Shown here: piece by piece, positions 8,721 to 16,984 of the stretch
How positions within the stretch are numbered: position 1 is the first letter of the stretch
Layout of the letters: every line of letters begins with the position of its first letter
NCBI GenBank assembly: GCA_023391095.1
Contig: JAEWBN010000019.1
Span: forward strand, 73,149 to 137,148
Direction: 5' to 3'
From: Pseudomonadota bacterium
GTDB lineage: Bacteria > Pseudomonadota > Alphaproteobacteria > Rhizobiales > Devosiaceae
Length of the DNA stretch: 64,000 nt
Notes under the pieces: model-generated
The model's database searches: none
The model's input: the letters and a program-made list of their open reading frames with translations, nothing else
What the model was told of the DNA's origin: nothing
Position numbers and translations under genes: made by a program

Positions 8721-9368
8721 GTGGCCCTGGCCATCAAGGTCAACGAAGAGACGTTCACGCCGCGCCAGCAGGCTGTGCTGACGGCGGCGCTGGATCTGCT
8801 CGTCGAGAACGGGGACGGGCTGACCATGACCGCGGTGGCGCGGCGCGCGTCGTGTTCCAAGGAAACGCTCTACAAGTGGTTCGGGGATCGCGACGGGCTG
8901 CTGACGGCGACGGTGCAGTGGCAGGCGGCCAAGGTGCGCATGCCGTTTGTCGACCGCAGCCATCTCAACGTGAAGGCGCTGCGGGCGAGCCTCGAGCAGT
9001 TTGCGCGCGACCTTCTCACCACGATCATCGGGGAAGTTTCCATTACCCTGAACCGCACGGCGATAACTCATGCGGCGCAGGAAAAGGACAGCCTGGGCAA
9101 TATCGTGCTGGAAAACGGTCCGCTCGCCATCCGGCGGCGGCTCAAACCCATTCTCGAAGCGGCGCGCGATGCGCGGCTTCTGCGCTTCCCCTCCAGCGAG
9201 GAAGCCTATCGCACCTTTTTCGGCCTGGTCGTGCGCGACGTGCAGATCCGTCTGCTGCTCGGCGACAAGGGCCTCACCCAATCCAATGTCGAGGCCAACA
9301 TCGAAGCCGATGTGAAGACCGCGACGGACCAGTTTTTGGCCCTTTACGGGGCAAAGGCGAACACCTAA
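8721..9368 (+). CDS. TetR-family transcriptional regulator
   Basis: A 215-aa one-component regulator. The N-terminal helix-turn-helix covers about residues 12-58: RQQAVLTAALDLL, then LTMTAVARRASCSKETLYKW and F, the standard TetR recognition-helix pattern. The remainder is a ligand-binding domain with a C-terminal region resembling AefR-like regulators. The start is GTG with GGAG upstream. A perfect palindrome stands immediately upstream, and ilvC follows after 27 bases on the same strand, so co-transcription with, or control of, ilvC is plausible. The inducer is unknown. Confidence 0.85.
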   Translation: MALAIKVNEETFTPRQQAVLTAALDLLVENGDGLTMTAVARRASCSKETLYKWFGDRDGLLTATVQWQAAKVRMPFVDRSHLNVKALRASLEQFARDLLTTIIGEVSITLNRTAITHAAQEKDSLGNIVLENGPLAIRRRLKPILEAARDARLLRFPSSEEAYRTFFGLVVRDVQIRLLLGDKGLTQSNVEANIEADVKTATDQFLALYGAKANT

Positions 9369-9395
9369 CAAGCCGCTTTCCCAGGGAGACACCCA

Positions 9396-10418
9396 ATGCG
9401 CGTCTATTACGATCGTGATGCCGATCTCAACATCATCAAGTCCAAGAAGGTCGCCATCATCGGCTACGGTTCGCAGGGCCATGCCCACGTGCTGAACCTG
9501 CGCGACAGCGGCATCACCGACGTGGCCGTTGGCCTGCGTCCGGGCTCGCCGTCGGCCAAGAAGGCCGAGGGTGAAGGCCTCAAGGTCATGTCGGTTGCCG
9601 AGGCCTCCGCCTGGGCCGACGTCATCATGCTGCTGACCCCCGATGAGCTGCAGGCCGATATCTACAAGAAGGATATCGAGCCCAATATCCGTGACGGCGC
9701 AGCGCTGGCTTTCGCGCACGGCCTCAACGTGCACTTCAACCTGATCGAGCCCAAGTCCACCGTCGACGTGATCATGATCGCGCCGAAGGGCCCGGGCCAC
9801 ACCGTGCGCGGCGAATACCAGAAGGGTGGCGGCGTGCCGTGCCTGATCGCGGTGCACCAAGACGCTTCGGGCAATGCCCATGACATCGCGCTCGCCTATG
9901 CTTCGGGTGTCGGCGGCGGCCGTTCGGGCATCATCGAAACCAACTTCCGCGAAGAATGCGAAACCGACCTGTTCGGTGAGCAGGTCGTGCTCTGCGGCGG
10001 TCTCGTCGAGCTGATCCGCGCTGGCTTCGAGACGCTGGTTGAAGCCGGCTACGCTCCCGAGATGGCCTATTTCGAGTGCCTGCACGAAGTGAAGCTGATC
10101 GTCGACCTGATCTACCAGGGCGGCATTGCCAACATGAACTACTCGATCTCGAACACGGCCGAGTGGGGCGAATACGTCACCGGCCCGCGCATCATCACCT
10201 CGGAAACCAAGGCCGAGATGAAGCGCGTTCTGCACGACATCCAGTCGGGCAAGTTCACCTCCGAGTGGATGCAGGAAATCAAGTCCGGTGGTGGCGCCCG
10301 CTTCAAGGCGACCCGTCGCCTGGCCGACGAGCATCCGATCGAAGAAGTCGGCAACAAGCTCCGCGACATGATGCCGTGGATCAAGGCCGGCGCGCTGGTC
10401 GACAAGTCGAAGAACTAA
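9396..10418 (+). CDS. ilvC: Ketol-acid reductoisomerase (NADP+)
   Basis: Second step of valine and isoleucine synthesis: Mg-dependent isomerisation and NADPH reduction of acetolactate or acetohydroxybutyrate. The 340-aa class I enzyme shows the Rossmann loop IIGYGSQGHAHVLNLRDSG (about 21-40), APKGPGHTVR, the metal-binding EECETDLFGEQ (about 188-198) and the knotted C-terminal domain with YSISNTAEWGEY. An AGGGAGA ribosome binding site precedes the ATG. It follows the TetR gene closely and ends in a strong terminator. Confidence 0.96.
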   Translation: MRVYYDRDADLNIIKSKKVAIIGYGSQGHAHVLNLRDSGITDVAVGLRPGSPSAKKAEGEGLKVMSVAEASAWADVIMLLTPDELQADIYKKDIEPNIRDGAALAFAHGLNVHFNLIEPKSTVDVIMIAPKGPGHTVRGEYQKGGGVPCLIAVHQDASGNAHDIALAYASGVGGGRSGIIETNFREECETDLFGEQVVLCGGLVELIRAGFETLVEAGYAPEMAYFECLHEVKLIVDLIYQGGIANMNYSISNTAEWGEYVTGPRIITSETKAEMKRVLHDIQSGKFTSEWMQEIKSGGGARFKATRRLADEHPIEEVGNKLRDMMPWIKAGALVDKSKN

Positions 10419-10444
10419 TCGACAGTTCGGTTAATGAATATAGA

Positions 10445-10476
10445 GGGGTCGGGCTTTGCCCGGCCCCTTGATTTTT
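10445..10476 (+). terminator. Rho-independent terminator after ilvC
   Basis: GGGGTCGGGC, loop TTTG, then CCCGGCCCC and TTGATTTTT, starting 26 bases after the ilvC stop. Confidence 0.85.
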
Positions 10477-10578
10477 CGGCGCTCGACCAGCGACCGTGCG
10501 CCCTGACGGGGACGGCCCCGGCTTCTCAAGGACCCCAAGCTGACCTACAAAGGTGCGAGCGACTTTCGGGGGAGCGTG

Positions 10579-11043
10579 ATGAGTCTGCCGCGGTTTCCGG
10601 TGGAGGGCGGGTGTCAGTGTGGGGCGGTGCGGTATCGGCTGCGCGCGCAGCCGCTGAGCGTTTACAACTGTCACTGCAAGGACTGCCAGCGCTTTTCGGG
10701 GGCCGGGTGGTCAATGTCCATGATCGCCAAGGCAGACGACTTCGAAGTCCTTTCCGGCCGCACCGAGGTCTATGCGCGCAAGGCGGACAGCGGCAATGTC
10801 ATTGTCATGAATTTTTGCAGCCATTGCCATAACTGGCTTTGGAACGATCCTCCGGCGGGCGAGATCAAGGTGGTGCGTGCAGGGACGCTCGACGACATCG
10901 ACTGGGCCGCGCCGGTAGGCAATATCTGGACGAGCAGCAAGGCGGCCTGGGCCCAGATCGACCCGGACCTGGTCAATTTCGAAAAGGGCGCGGTGGATCG
11001 CACGCCGCTTTACGAGGCCTGGACCCGGGCGCAACAGGACTGA
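10579..11043 (+). CDS. GFA/CENP-V family zinc protein
   Basis: A 154-aa protein of the glutathione-dependent formaldehyde-activating (GFA)/CENP-V fold. Zn-binding cysteines are visible in GGCQCGAVRY (about 11-20), NCHCKDCQRFSG (about 30-41) and NFCSHCHNWLW (about 78-88). The fold binds two zincs; most members have no proven activity and the original GFA assignment is disputed. ATG at 10579 is chosen over the adjacent GTG at 10576. It opens a tight three-gene operon: 7 bases to the next gene, which itself overlaps the PhzF gene. Confidence 0.82.
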   Translation: MSLPRFPVEGGCQCGAVRYRLRAQPLSVYNCHCKDCQRFSGAGWSMSMIAKADDFEVLSGRTEVYARKADSGNVIVMNFCSHCHNWLWNDPPAGEIKVVRAGTLDDIDWAAPVGNIWTSSKAAWAQIDPDLVNFEKGAVDRTPLYEAWTRAQQD

Positions 11044-11050
11044 ACTGAAC

Positions 11051-11545
11051 ATGCACGAAGACGATATTGCCCGCGTCAAGCGGCAGGAGCTTGAGCTTGT
11101 GTTGACCGCTTTCGACGAAGCGGTGGCTTATGACATCGGTTCGGCCATCCGGGAGCGGGCGCTTGCGGAAGGACTGTCGTTGGTGGTGGATCTGCGCACC
11201 TGGGACCGGCAGCTGTTCTTTGCCGCCACACCCGGCACCAGCGCCGACAATGCCGAATGGGTCCGCCGAAAGATCAACAGCGTCCGGCGCTTCCAGCGCG
11301 CCAGTTACCGTCTTGTGCTGGAGCGTGGGGAAGTGCCGTTCTCGCCGCAATCGGGCGCCGACCCTGCGGACTACGTGATTGCCGGCGGCGGCTTTCCCAT
11401 TCGTGTTCAGGGCGCGGGCATCATTGGCGCGCTGACTATTTCGGGCCTGCCCGGTCGCATGGATCACGGCGTCGCCGTGGACGGCCTATGCGACCATCTT
11501 GGGCTTGATCGCGGGCTTTATGCAATGCCAGAGGTCAGCAAGTGA
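11051..11545 (+). CDS. UPF0303 / GlcG-HbpS-like heme-degrading domain protein
   Basis: A 164-aa member of the UPF0303 group (YBR137W-like), which shares the GlcG/HbpS heme-binding fold. Motifs include VVDLRTWDRQLFFAATPGT (about 37-55), then NAEWVRRKINSVRRF, YVIAGGGFPI and IGALTISGLPGRMDH. Biochemistry of this family is poor; heme binding or degradation is inferred from related folds only. It sits between the GFA and PhzF genes, overlapping the latter by 4 bases (GTGA), so the three are translationally linked. Confidence 0.78.
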   Translation: MHEDDIARVKRQELELVLTAFDEAVAYDIGSAIRERALAEGLSLVVDLRTWDRQLFFAATPGTSADNAEWVRRKINSVRRFQRASYRLVLERGEVPFSPQSGADPADYVIAGGGFPIRVQGAGIIGALTISGLPGRMDHGVAVDGLCDHLGLDRGLYAMPEVSK

Positions 11546-12426
11546 AGCTTTCCTACCTGATCCTCGACGTCTTTACCCGCGAAGCCCTGAGGGGCAATGC
11601 CCTGGCCGTGGTGCCCAAGGCAGATGGCCTGCTCGACGGGGAAATGCAGGCGATTGCCCGCGAGTTCAACCTCAGCGAGACGGTGTTCCTGTGCAAGCCG
11701 CAGAGCGAGCGCAATGCCGCATCGGTGCGCATTTTCACGCCCTATCAGGAATTGCCGTTCGCCGGCCATCCGACCGTGGGTGCGGCGGTGGTGCTGGGCC
11801 TCAACAGCAAGGCCACTGCGCTGCGGATCGAGGAAAAGGTGGGCCTTGTGACGGCGCTGTTCGAGCGTGTGGATCGCAGGACGGGCGCGGCCAAGTTCAC
11901 GCTGCCCAAATTGCCCAGCCGGATTGTGGACCTGCCGCACCGCCTCAGCATCGCGCAGGCCCTCGGCATCGAGGTGGAGGATATTGGCTGCGGCGTGTTC
12001 AAGCCGGCTGTGTTTTCGGCGGGCGTGAGCTTTCACCTCATACCGGTGCAGAATGCCGATGTGCTCCGCCGTCTCAACGTGAACAGGGGGCTGCTTGAGC
12101 AGGCGTTCCCGCATGACCGGCATTCGGCCTATGTGTTCACGCTCACGCCCGATGAACCCAACAACGACATCGCCGCCCGCATGTTCGGCATGGGCTTGGG
12201 CGAAGATCCCGGGACCGGCTCGGCGGCTGCGGCGCTGATCGGGCTTCTGGCCGAGGAGGATCTGGACAACGGTCAGGGCGATCTCGTGTTGCGGCAGGGC
12301 GTGGAAATGGGCCGGCCCTGCCGGATCACGCTACATTATCGCAAAGAGAAGGGCGAGCTTGTGCACGGGGCGATCGGCGGCGACGCTGTCGTGATCGGCG
12401 AGGGCGTGCTGGACTTCGGCGACTGA
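11542..12426 (+). CDS. PhzF-family isomerase/epimerase
   Basis: A 294-aa protein with the duplicated diaminopimelate-epimerase-like fold of the PhzF family. EFNLSETVFL (about residues 41-50) holds the conserved catalytic Glu. TPYQELPFAGHPTVG and the second-half mirror GEDPGTGSAAAAL are the two active-site loops. Start GTG lies within the stop of the preceding gene (GTGA). PhzF itself isomerises a phenazine precursor, but most bacterial homologues act on unknown small molecules and no phenazine genes are here. Confidence 0.86.
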   Translation: MKLSYLILDVFTREALRGNALAVVPKADGLLDGEMQAIAREFNLSETVFLCKPQSERNAASVRIFTPYQELPFAGHPTVGAAVVLGLNSKATALRIEEKVGLVTALFERVDRRTGAAKFTLPKLPSRIVDLPHRLSIAQALGIEVEDIGCGVFKPAVFSAGVSFHLIPVQNADVLRRLNVNRGLLEQAFPHDRHSAYVFTLTPDEPNNDIAARMFGMGLGEDPGTGSAAAALIGLLAEEDLDNGQGDLVLRQGVEMGRPCRITLHYRKEKGELVHGAIGGDAVVIGEGVLDFGD

Positions 12427-12525
12427 CGACCGCAAATCTCAGGATTTACCATCCCGTTAACGCGCGATTGCCTGCCCGGTGGGGGTTGTGAGCATTATGG
12501 CTCATCTCCATCGGGTGTCCCGGTT

Positions 12526-13587
12526 ATGACGACCAGCCGTCTTGGCAATATTGATGCGCTGCGCGCGGTCGCAGCGCTTTCTGTTTTTGTGCAGCACGCC
12601 TTCCGAGAGGTCATGGCACGCGGGGGCGATGGCCCTTTCGCCGGCTTTGCGGCCGGAACGCTCAACACCATCGATACCGGACGACTGGGTGTCGTCATGT
12701 TCTTCCTGATCAGCGGTTTCGTGGTGCCCTTCAGCATCAAGGGTGACCGACCGGTCCGCCGCTTTGTGATTTCGCGGCTTTTCCGGCTCTATCCGGCCTA
12801 TTGGGTGTCGCTGGTCGCAGTGACGATCCTGCTGACACTGACGGGTCACGTGCCCAGCTTTTTGCAGGTTCTGGCCAATGGCAGCATGGCTGCGACCGTG
12901 TTGGGCCAAGAGTGGATGAATGGCGTTTACTGGACGCTGTTTATCGAATTGCTGTTCTACGGAATGACCGTGGTGCTGTTTGTGCTGGGCGTGTTGTACC
13001 AACCCATACTGCTGGCCGGGGTGGCCGGACTCTTGGCGCTCACCACCGATCTGGCGATCATCGCGCCAGATCTGCCGTCGCCGGTGCAATATATCGGCCT
13101 GCATCTGTCGGTGATGTTCTCGGGCCTGCTGCTGCGGCTGGGACTGGTGGAGGGGAAGCGTTCGGCGCTGTTCATGGCCGGCCTGCTGTTCGTCTTCCAG
13201 ATGCTCAGCGTCGTGGTGGCGTCGGATTATGCGCTGCAGACCGAACGCGGCTTTGCCGCCTTCAGCATGACATCGACAATCCTGGCCTATGTGCTGGGTT
13301 TTGGCGTGTTTCTCGCGGTTGCGGTCTTCGGGCGCAAGGACACGCGGTTCCTCGCCCATATGGCGGCCGTCAGCTACTCGTTCTACCTGCTCCATTCCGA
13401 AATCAACGCCGCGGTGTTCCATTTCCTGCCGCTGACGGGGCAGTGGAGCGACCTCATCGCGCTGTCGGTGAGCGTTGCTGTGGCGATCGGCGTTGCCTCG
13501 GTGATCTATCGCCTGGTGGAGCAGCCTTTCATGGCCCTTGGGCGACGGATCGCCGTCGCGTCACGTCCGGTGGCCGTCCCGGGCTAG
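12526..13587 (+). CDS. Acyltransferase 3 (OafA/YrhL-type) membrane protein
   Basis: A 353-aa polytopic inner-membrane acyltransferase that moves acetyl or related groups onto exported glycans. The signature RLGNIDALRAVAALSVFVQH near residues 4-23 includes the catalytic-type His. MFFLISGFVVPFS and RLFRLYPAYW follow, then about 8-10 hydrophobic helices. A late segment SYSFYLLHSEI is also typical of the family. No SGNH domain is fused. The acceptor glycan is unknown. A second member of the family lies at 18848-19870 on the other strand. Confidence 0.85.
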   Translation: MTTSRLGNIDALRAVAALSVFVQHAFREVMARGGDGPFAGFAAGTLNTIDTGRLGVVMFFLISGFVVPFSIKGDRPVRRFVISRLFRLYPAYWVSLVAVTILLTLTGHVPSFLQVLANGSMAATVLGQEWMNGVYWTLFIELLFYGMTVVLFVLGVLYQPILLAGVAGLLALTTDLAIIAPDLPSPVQYIGLHLSVMFSGLLLRLGLVEGKRSALFMAGLLFVFQMLSVVVASDYALQTERGFAAFSMTSTILAYVLGFGVFLAVAVFGRKDTRFLAHMAAVSYSFYLLHSEINAAVFHFLPLTGQWSDLIALSVSVAVAIGVASVIYRLVEQPFMALGRRIAVASRPVAVPG

Positions 13588-13686
13588 TTCCGGGGAGAAA
13601 ATGCCGCCAATTCAATGAGCCGGTCTTGCATCGGACTGCGGATTGACGCATTGTTCCCCCGTTAGACAAGCGTATCCGGGTCAACT

Positions 13687-13809
13687 ATGCAGCGCCGTCG
13701 CGCCAAAGCCATTGCTATCGCACAACAGCAGGTCCAGATGACCAAGCTGGTGATTGCGGCTGGCCTGTTGCTGCTTCCCGCGTTCCTTCTTCTTCTTATC
13801 AGCCCCTGA
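13687..13809 (+). CDS. Putative leucine-rich leader peptide upstream of leuA
   Basis: A 40-codon ORF in the 340-base gap before leuA. An internal ATG at 13738, preceded by GCAGGT, would give a 22-residue peptide and is the likelier start. The end reads LLLLPAFLLLLISP: eight Leu in twelve residues, including four consecutive CTT codons, a codon little used in this GC-rich genome. Its TGA lies inside the 5' arm of a hairpin (13803-13848). These are the expected marks of a transcription- or translation-attenuation leader for leucine synthesis. An alternative is a tiny transmembrane protein, because the stretch is also hydrophobic and preceded by basic residues. Confidence 0.5.
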   Translation: MQRRRAKAIAIAQQQVQMTKLVIAAGLLLLPAFLLLLISP

Positions 13810-13908
13810 TCACCGGCAGCTCGGCTTCAGCCAGCGGGTCGTCAGGGGAGTGCGCCACAAACCGAACATCGTAAATGTCCGGTCCAGCGAGCCATTGTCT
13901 CGGGGCCG
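13803..13908 (+). promoter_or_regulatory. Two stem-loops in the leuA leader (candidate attenuator)
   Basis: Hairpin 1 pairs CCCCTGA (13803-13809) with TCAGGGG (13842-13848), and ACC/GGT inside extends it; the leader ORF stop codon is in its 5' arm. Hairpin 2 pairs GGTCC..CGAG with CTCG.GGGCC (about 13881-13908). No clear U-run follows, so if this is an attenuator it may control translation start or use Rho rather than an intrinsic terminator. Confidence 0.4.
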
Positions 13909-13927
13909 ATAGGAAAAAGAGCCTGAA

Positions 13928-15490
13928 ATGTCTGCTTCTGCGTCCAATTCCAACAAAGAACGCGTTTTCATCTTCGACACGACCCTGCGCGACGGCGAGC
14001 AGTCGCCCGGCGCGACGATGACGCTGGAAGAAAAGCTCCAGGTGGCCGATGCGCTCGACGAGATGGGCGTGGACATTATCGAGGCCGGGTTTCCGATTGC
14101 TTCGGTGGGTGATTTCGAGGCCGTGGTCGCGGTGGCCAAGCAGGTCAAGAATGCAACAGTGGCCGGTCTCGCCCGGGCCATTACGGCGGATATCGACCGC
14201 GCCGCGGAAGCCGTGCGGCACGCCCGCAAGGGCCGCATCCATACGTTCGTCTCGACCTCGCCGATCCATCTGGCGCACCAGATGAAGAAGACCGAGGACG
14301 AGGTCATCGAAATCATCGCCCGTACCGTGGCGCAGGCGCGCAACCTGATCGACGACGTGGAATGGTCGGCGATGGACGCGACGCGTACGCCCATCGAGTT
14401 TCTCAAGCGCTGCGTCGAGACCGCGATCAAGGCCGGTGCGACCACGATCAACCTGCCTGATACGGTGGGCTATGCGGTACCGGAAGAGCATTTCCGCATG
14501 TTCAAGGACGTCATCGAGGGCGTACCCGGCTCGGACAAGGCCATCTTCTCGGTGCATTGCCATGACGACCTGGGCATGGCCGTGGCCAATTCGCTGGCCG
14601 GTGTGGCCGGCGGGGCGCGGCAGATCGAATGCACCATCAACGGGCTGGGCGAGCGCGCCGGCAATGCGGCGCTGGAAGAAGTGGTGATGGCGCTGCGCAC
14701 GCGCGGCGATGCCATGCCCTATTACACCGAGATCGAATCGACGCATCTGGCGCGGGCCAGCAAGATCGTCTCGGCCGCATCGAACTTCCCGGTGCAGTAC
14801 AACAAGGCCATCGTGGGCAAGAATGCCTTCGCCCATGAGAGCGGCATCCATCAGGACGGCATGCTCAAGAATGCCGAAACCTACGAGATCATGACCCCGG
14901 CCAGCGTCGGCATCAAGGAAACGACCCTGGTCATGGGCAAGCATTCGGGCCGCGCCGCCTTCAAGGACAAGCTCAAGGAACTGGGCTACGAGCTTGGCGA
15001 TAATGCCTTCCAGGAAGCTTTCCAGCGCTTCAAGGACCTGGCCGATCGCAAGAAGCACGTTTACGACGCCGATATCATTGCGCTGGTCGATGACGAAGTG
15101 GGCTCCGTGGGCGACCGGATCAAGCTGGTGGACATGGAAGTCGTCAGCAAGACCGGTGGGGTCCACAAGTGCAACCTGGTCGTGACCATTGATGGCGAGG
15201 AAACCGCCGTTTCCTATGAGGGGACGGGTTCGGTCGACGCGATCTTCAATGCCATCAAGCAGGTCTCCGGGCAGGACCCGCATCTGGTGCTCTATGCCGT
15301 TGATGGCGTAACCGGCGGCACCGATGCGCAAGCTTCGGCGCATGTGCGTCTCGAAATGAATGGCCGGATTGCCTCGGGCAATGCTGCCGAGCCCGATACG
15401 CTGGTGGCGTCGGCGCGCGCCTATCTCAACGCGCTCAATCGCGTGATGATCGAACGCGGGGCCTCGGCACAGGGCGCGCTGGCAGGCTGA
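13928..15490 (+). CDS. leuA: 2-isopropylmalate synthase
   Basis: First committed step of leucine synthesis: acetyl-CoA plus 2-oxoisovalerate to 2-isopropylmalate. At 520 aa it is the standard long LeuA type 1. FDTTLRDGEQSPGATM (about 17-32) gives the metal/substrate loop, and HCHDDLGMAVANS (about 208-220) supplies metal-binding His residues. GLGERAGNAALEEV and the linker are followed by the C-terminal LeuA dimer regulatory domain that binds leucine (about 395-505). The gene is preceded by a leucine-rich leader ORF and hairpins and ends at a strong terminator. Confidence 0.95.
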   Translation: MSASASNSNKERVFIFDTTLRDGEQSPGATMTLEEKLQVADALDEMGVDIIEAGFPIASVGDFEAVVAVAKQVKNATVAGLARAITADIDRAAEAVRHARKGRIHTFVSTSPIHLAHQMKKTEDEVIEIIARTVAQARNLIDDVEWSAMDATRTPIEFLKRCVETAIKAGATTINLPDTVGYAVPEEHFRMFKDVIEGVPGSDKAIFSVHCHDDLGMAVANSLAGVAGGARQIECTINGLGERAGNAALEEVVMALRTRGDAMPYYTEIESTHLARASKIVSAASNFPVQYNKAIVGKNAFAHESGIHQDGMLKNAETYEIMTPASVGIKETTLVMGKHSGRAAFKDKLKELGYELGDNAFQEAFQRFKDLADRKKHVYDADIIALVDDEVGSVGDRIKLVDMEVVSKTGGVHKCNLVVTIDGEETAVSYEGTGSVDAIFNAIKQVSGQDPHLVLYAVDGVTGGTDAQASAHVRLEMNGRIASGNAAEPDTLVASARAYLNALNRVMIERGASAQGALAG

Positions 15491-15513
15491 TCCTGCCATC
15501 GTTGAGGATTGCG

Positions 15514-15547
15514 GGGCGCTCCGGTCTGGCATCGGGGCGCCTTTTTT
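15514..15547 (+). terminator. Rho-independent terminator after leuA
   Basis: GGCGCTCC pairs with GGGGCGCC (allowing one G-T), followed by six T residues. The T-run lies just before the ribosome binding site of the next gene. Confidence 0.85.
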
Positions 15548-15563
15548 GTGCTGGGAGGTTTGG

Positions 15564-16013
15564 TTGGACTATCAGTTGATCGCGGTGGCCGAGCCGGAAG
15601 ACTGGGAAGCGTTTCATGCCATCCGGCGGGTCGAACTGTTCGAGGCCAAGGGGCGGATCGGCGTTTACAGCGACACCCATCCCGACGACACGGCCGATTT
15701 CGCGCATCCCTTTCTGCTCAAGTGCGAGGGAAGGCCGGTTGTCACCGTTCGCCTGGATGACTTCGGCAATGGTACGGCCGCCATCCGGCTTGTGGCGGTG
15801 CCGGCCGCGGAGCAGGGGCGGGGGCATGGGCGGGTGATGGATGACATGGTGGCCGAGCAGGCCAGGGCGCTGGGCATCCATACGCTGCTGGTCAACGCAG
15901 CGCCGGAGGCCGTGGGGTTTTACGAGAAAACCGGCTGGGAGCGGTTCGAGTGGGACCCATCTGAACTCGTTGATATTGCGGCTGCTTGCATCCAGATGCG
16001 GAAGCTGCTCTAG
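15564..16013 (+). CDS. GNAT-family N-acetyltransferase
   Basis: A 149-aa acetyl-CoA-dependent acetyltransferase. Strand-4/loop motif LVAVPAAEQGRGHGRVMDDM has the Q-G-x-G-x-G/R acetyl-CoA pyrophosphate loop, and NAAPEAVGFYEKTGW is the usual C-terminal helix-strand. The start is taken as TTG at 15564, because GGGAGG lies 6 bases upstream; the TTG at 15546 would sit inside the leuA terminator. Substrate unknown. The following EEP gene begins 26 bases downstream. Confidence 0.8.
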   Translation: MDYQLIAVAEPEDWEAFHAIRRVELFEAKGRIGVYSDTHPDDTADFAHPFLLKCEGRPVVTVRLDDFGNGTAAIRLVAVPAAEQGRGHGRVMDDMVAEQARALGIHTLLVNAAPEAVGFYEKTGWERFEWDPSELVDIAAACIQMRKLL

Positions 16014-16039
16014 CCTTTTTATCCAACGGGGCGGGCGGC

Positions 16040-16984
16040 ATGCTGAGCAAGGCAGAGTTTCGGGGCGGACTGCTGGCGCTGTGCGCGCTCCTGGTGGTGG
16101 TGATGATTGTCATCGTGCGGCCCGGATTGCTGCCCGGCGGGCTGCTGCTGCAATCGCTGCGCTTCCATATCCTGTTTGCCGGGCTGGCGCTGGTGCTGCT
16201 GACCATGCTGATGGGCGCACGCTGGCGGGGCGCTCTGGTGCTCGTGCTGGTGGTGGCCAGTCTCGGCTATAGCGCCATTCCGGTTTGGGACTTCTATGGC
16301 AGACGCACGGCTCTGGCGGGGGAGCCTGCGGCGGTGCTCGATTTCCTGAGCTTCAACGTGCTTTACGGCAATCCGCGCTCGGAAGAGCTGGTCGAAGCCA
16401 TTCTGGCCGATCCGCCGCAAGTGGCGCTGATCATGGAAGCCCCGGAGATCGAGCCCTATCTCGACCGCATGGCGAGTGTGTTTCCGTACCGCATTGGCTG
16501 CGAAAACCCCAAGACCTGCGATATCGCGCTTTTTTCCCAGCTGCCGTTCGACAGCGGGGCCGTGCAGGAGTTGCGCCCATTCCGGCATGAGCGGCTGGTG
16601 GTGGCGAGCCTGGTGGTGGATGGCCAGCGGCTGAACGTGGCTGGCCTGCATCTGTCGAAACCCTATTTCGACCGCGCCTCCTATGAGGAGCTTTATCAGG
16701 CCTATGAGGCGCTGAAGGACATGGAGGGGCCGCTGCTGCTGGCGGGGGATTTCAACAGCGCCTTCTGGACCGAGCCCATGCAGGCCTTTGGTGAGGCGCT
16801 GGCGCTGGTGCCCGGGCCGTGGCCAGCGGCGACATGGCCCGTGCGGCTCGGACCGCTCGGCGTGCCCATCGACAATGTCTTTACCAGCGGCAATGCCCGT
16901 CTGATCACGCTGGAGGCCGGAGAAAGCATCGGATCGAACCACAGGCCACTGCGGGCGCAGGTGGGGATCTACGCCGCGCCCTGA
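16040..16984 (+). CDS. Membrane-anchored endonuclease/exonuclease/phosphatase-family protein
   Basis: A 314-aa protein with three hydrophobic N-terminal helices (about residues 10-85) followed by an EEP (DNase I-like) domain probably facing the periplasm. FLSFNVLYGN opens the domain, then LIMEAPEI (metal Glu), AGLHLSKPYFD, LLAGDFNSAFW and DNVFTSGNA. The terminal motif reads GSNHRPL rather than the usual SDHxP, replacing the Asp of the catalytic Asp-His pair with Asn. ATG at 16040 with GGGGCGGG upstream is chosen over a TTG at 15986 that would overlap the GNAT gene. Substrate (nucleic acid, lipid or phosphoester) is unknown. Confidence 0.75.
   Translation: MLSKAEFRGGLLALCALLVVVMIVIVRPGLLPGGLLLQSLRFHILFAGLALVLLTMLMGARWRGALVLVLVVASLGYSAIPVWDFYGRRTALAGEPAAVLDFLSFNVLYGNPRSEELVEAILADPPQVALIMEAPEIEPYLDRMASVFPYRIGCENPKTCDIALFSQLPFDSGAVQELRPFRHERLVVASLVVDGQRLNVAGLHLSKPYFDRASYEELYQAYEALKDMEGPLLLAGDFNSAFWTEPMQAFGEALALVPGPWPAATWPVRLGPLGVPIDNVFTSGNARLITLEAGESIGSNHRPLRAQVGIYAAP

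Noticed and set aside
8601..10334. 577-codon minus-strand open frame opposite tetR and ilvC
   Set aside because: Fully covered by confident plus-strand genes; composition is that of an antisense shadow.
13799..15532. 577-codon minus-strand open frame opposite leuA
   Set aside because: Antisense shadow of leuA; no ribosome site or domain.
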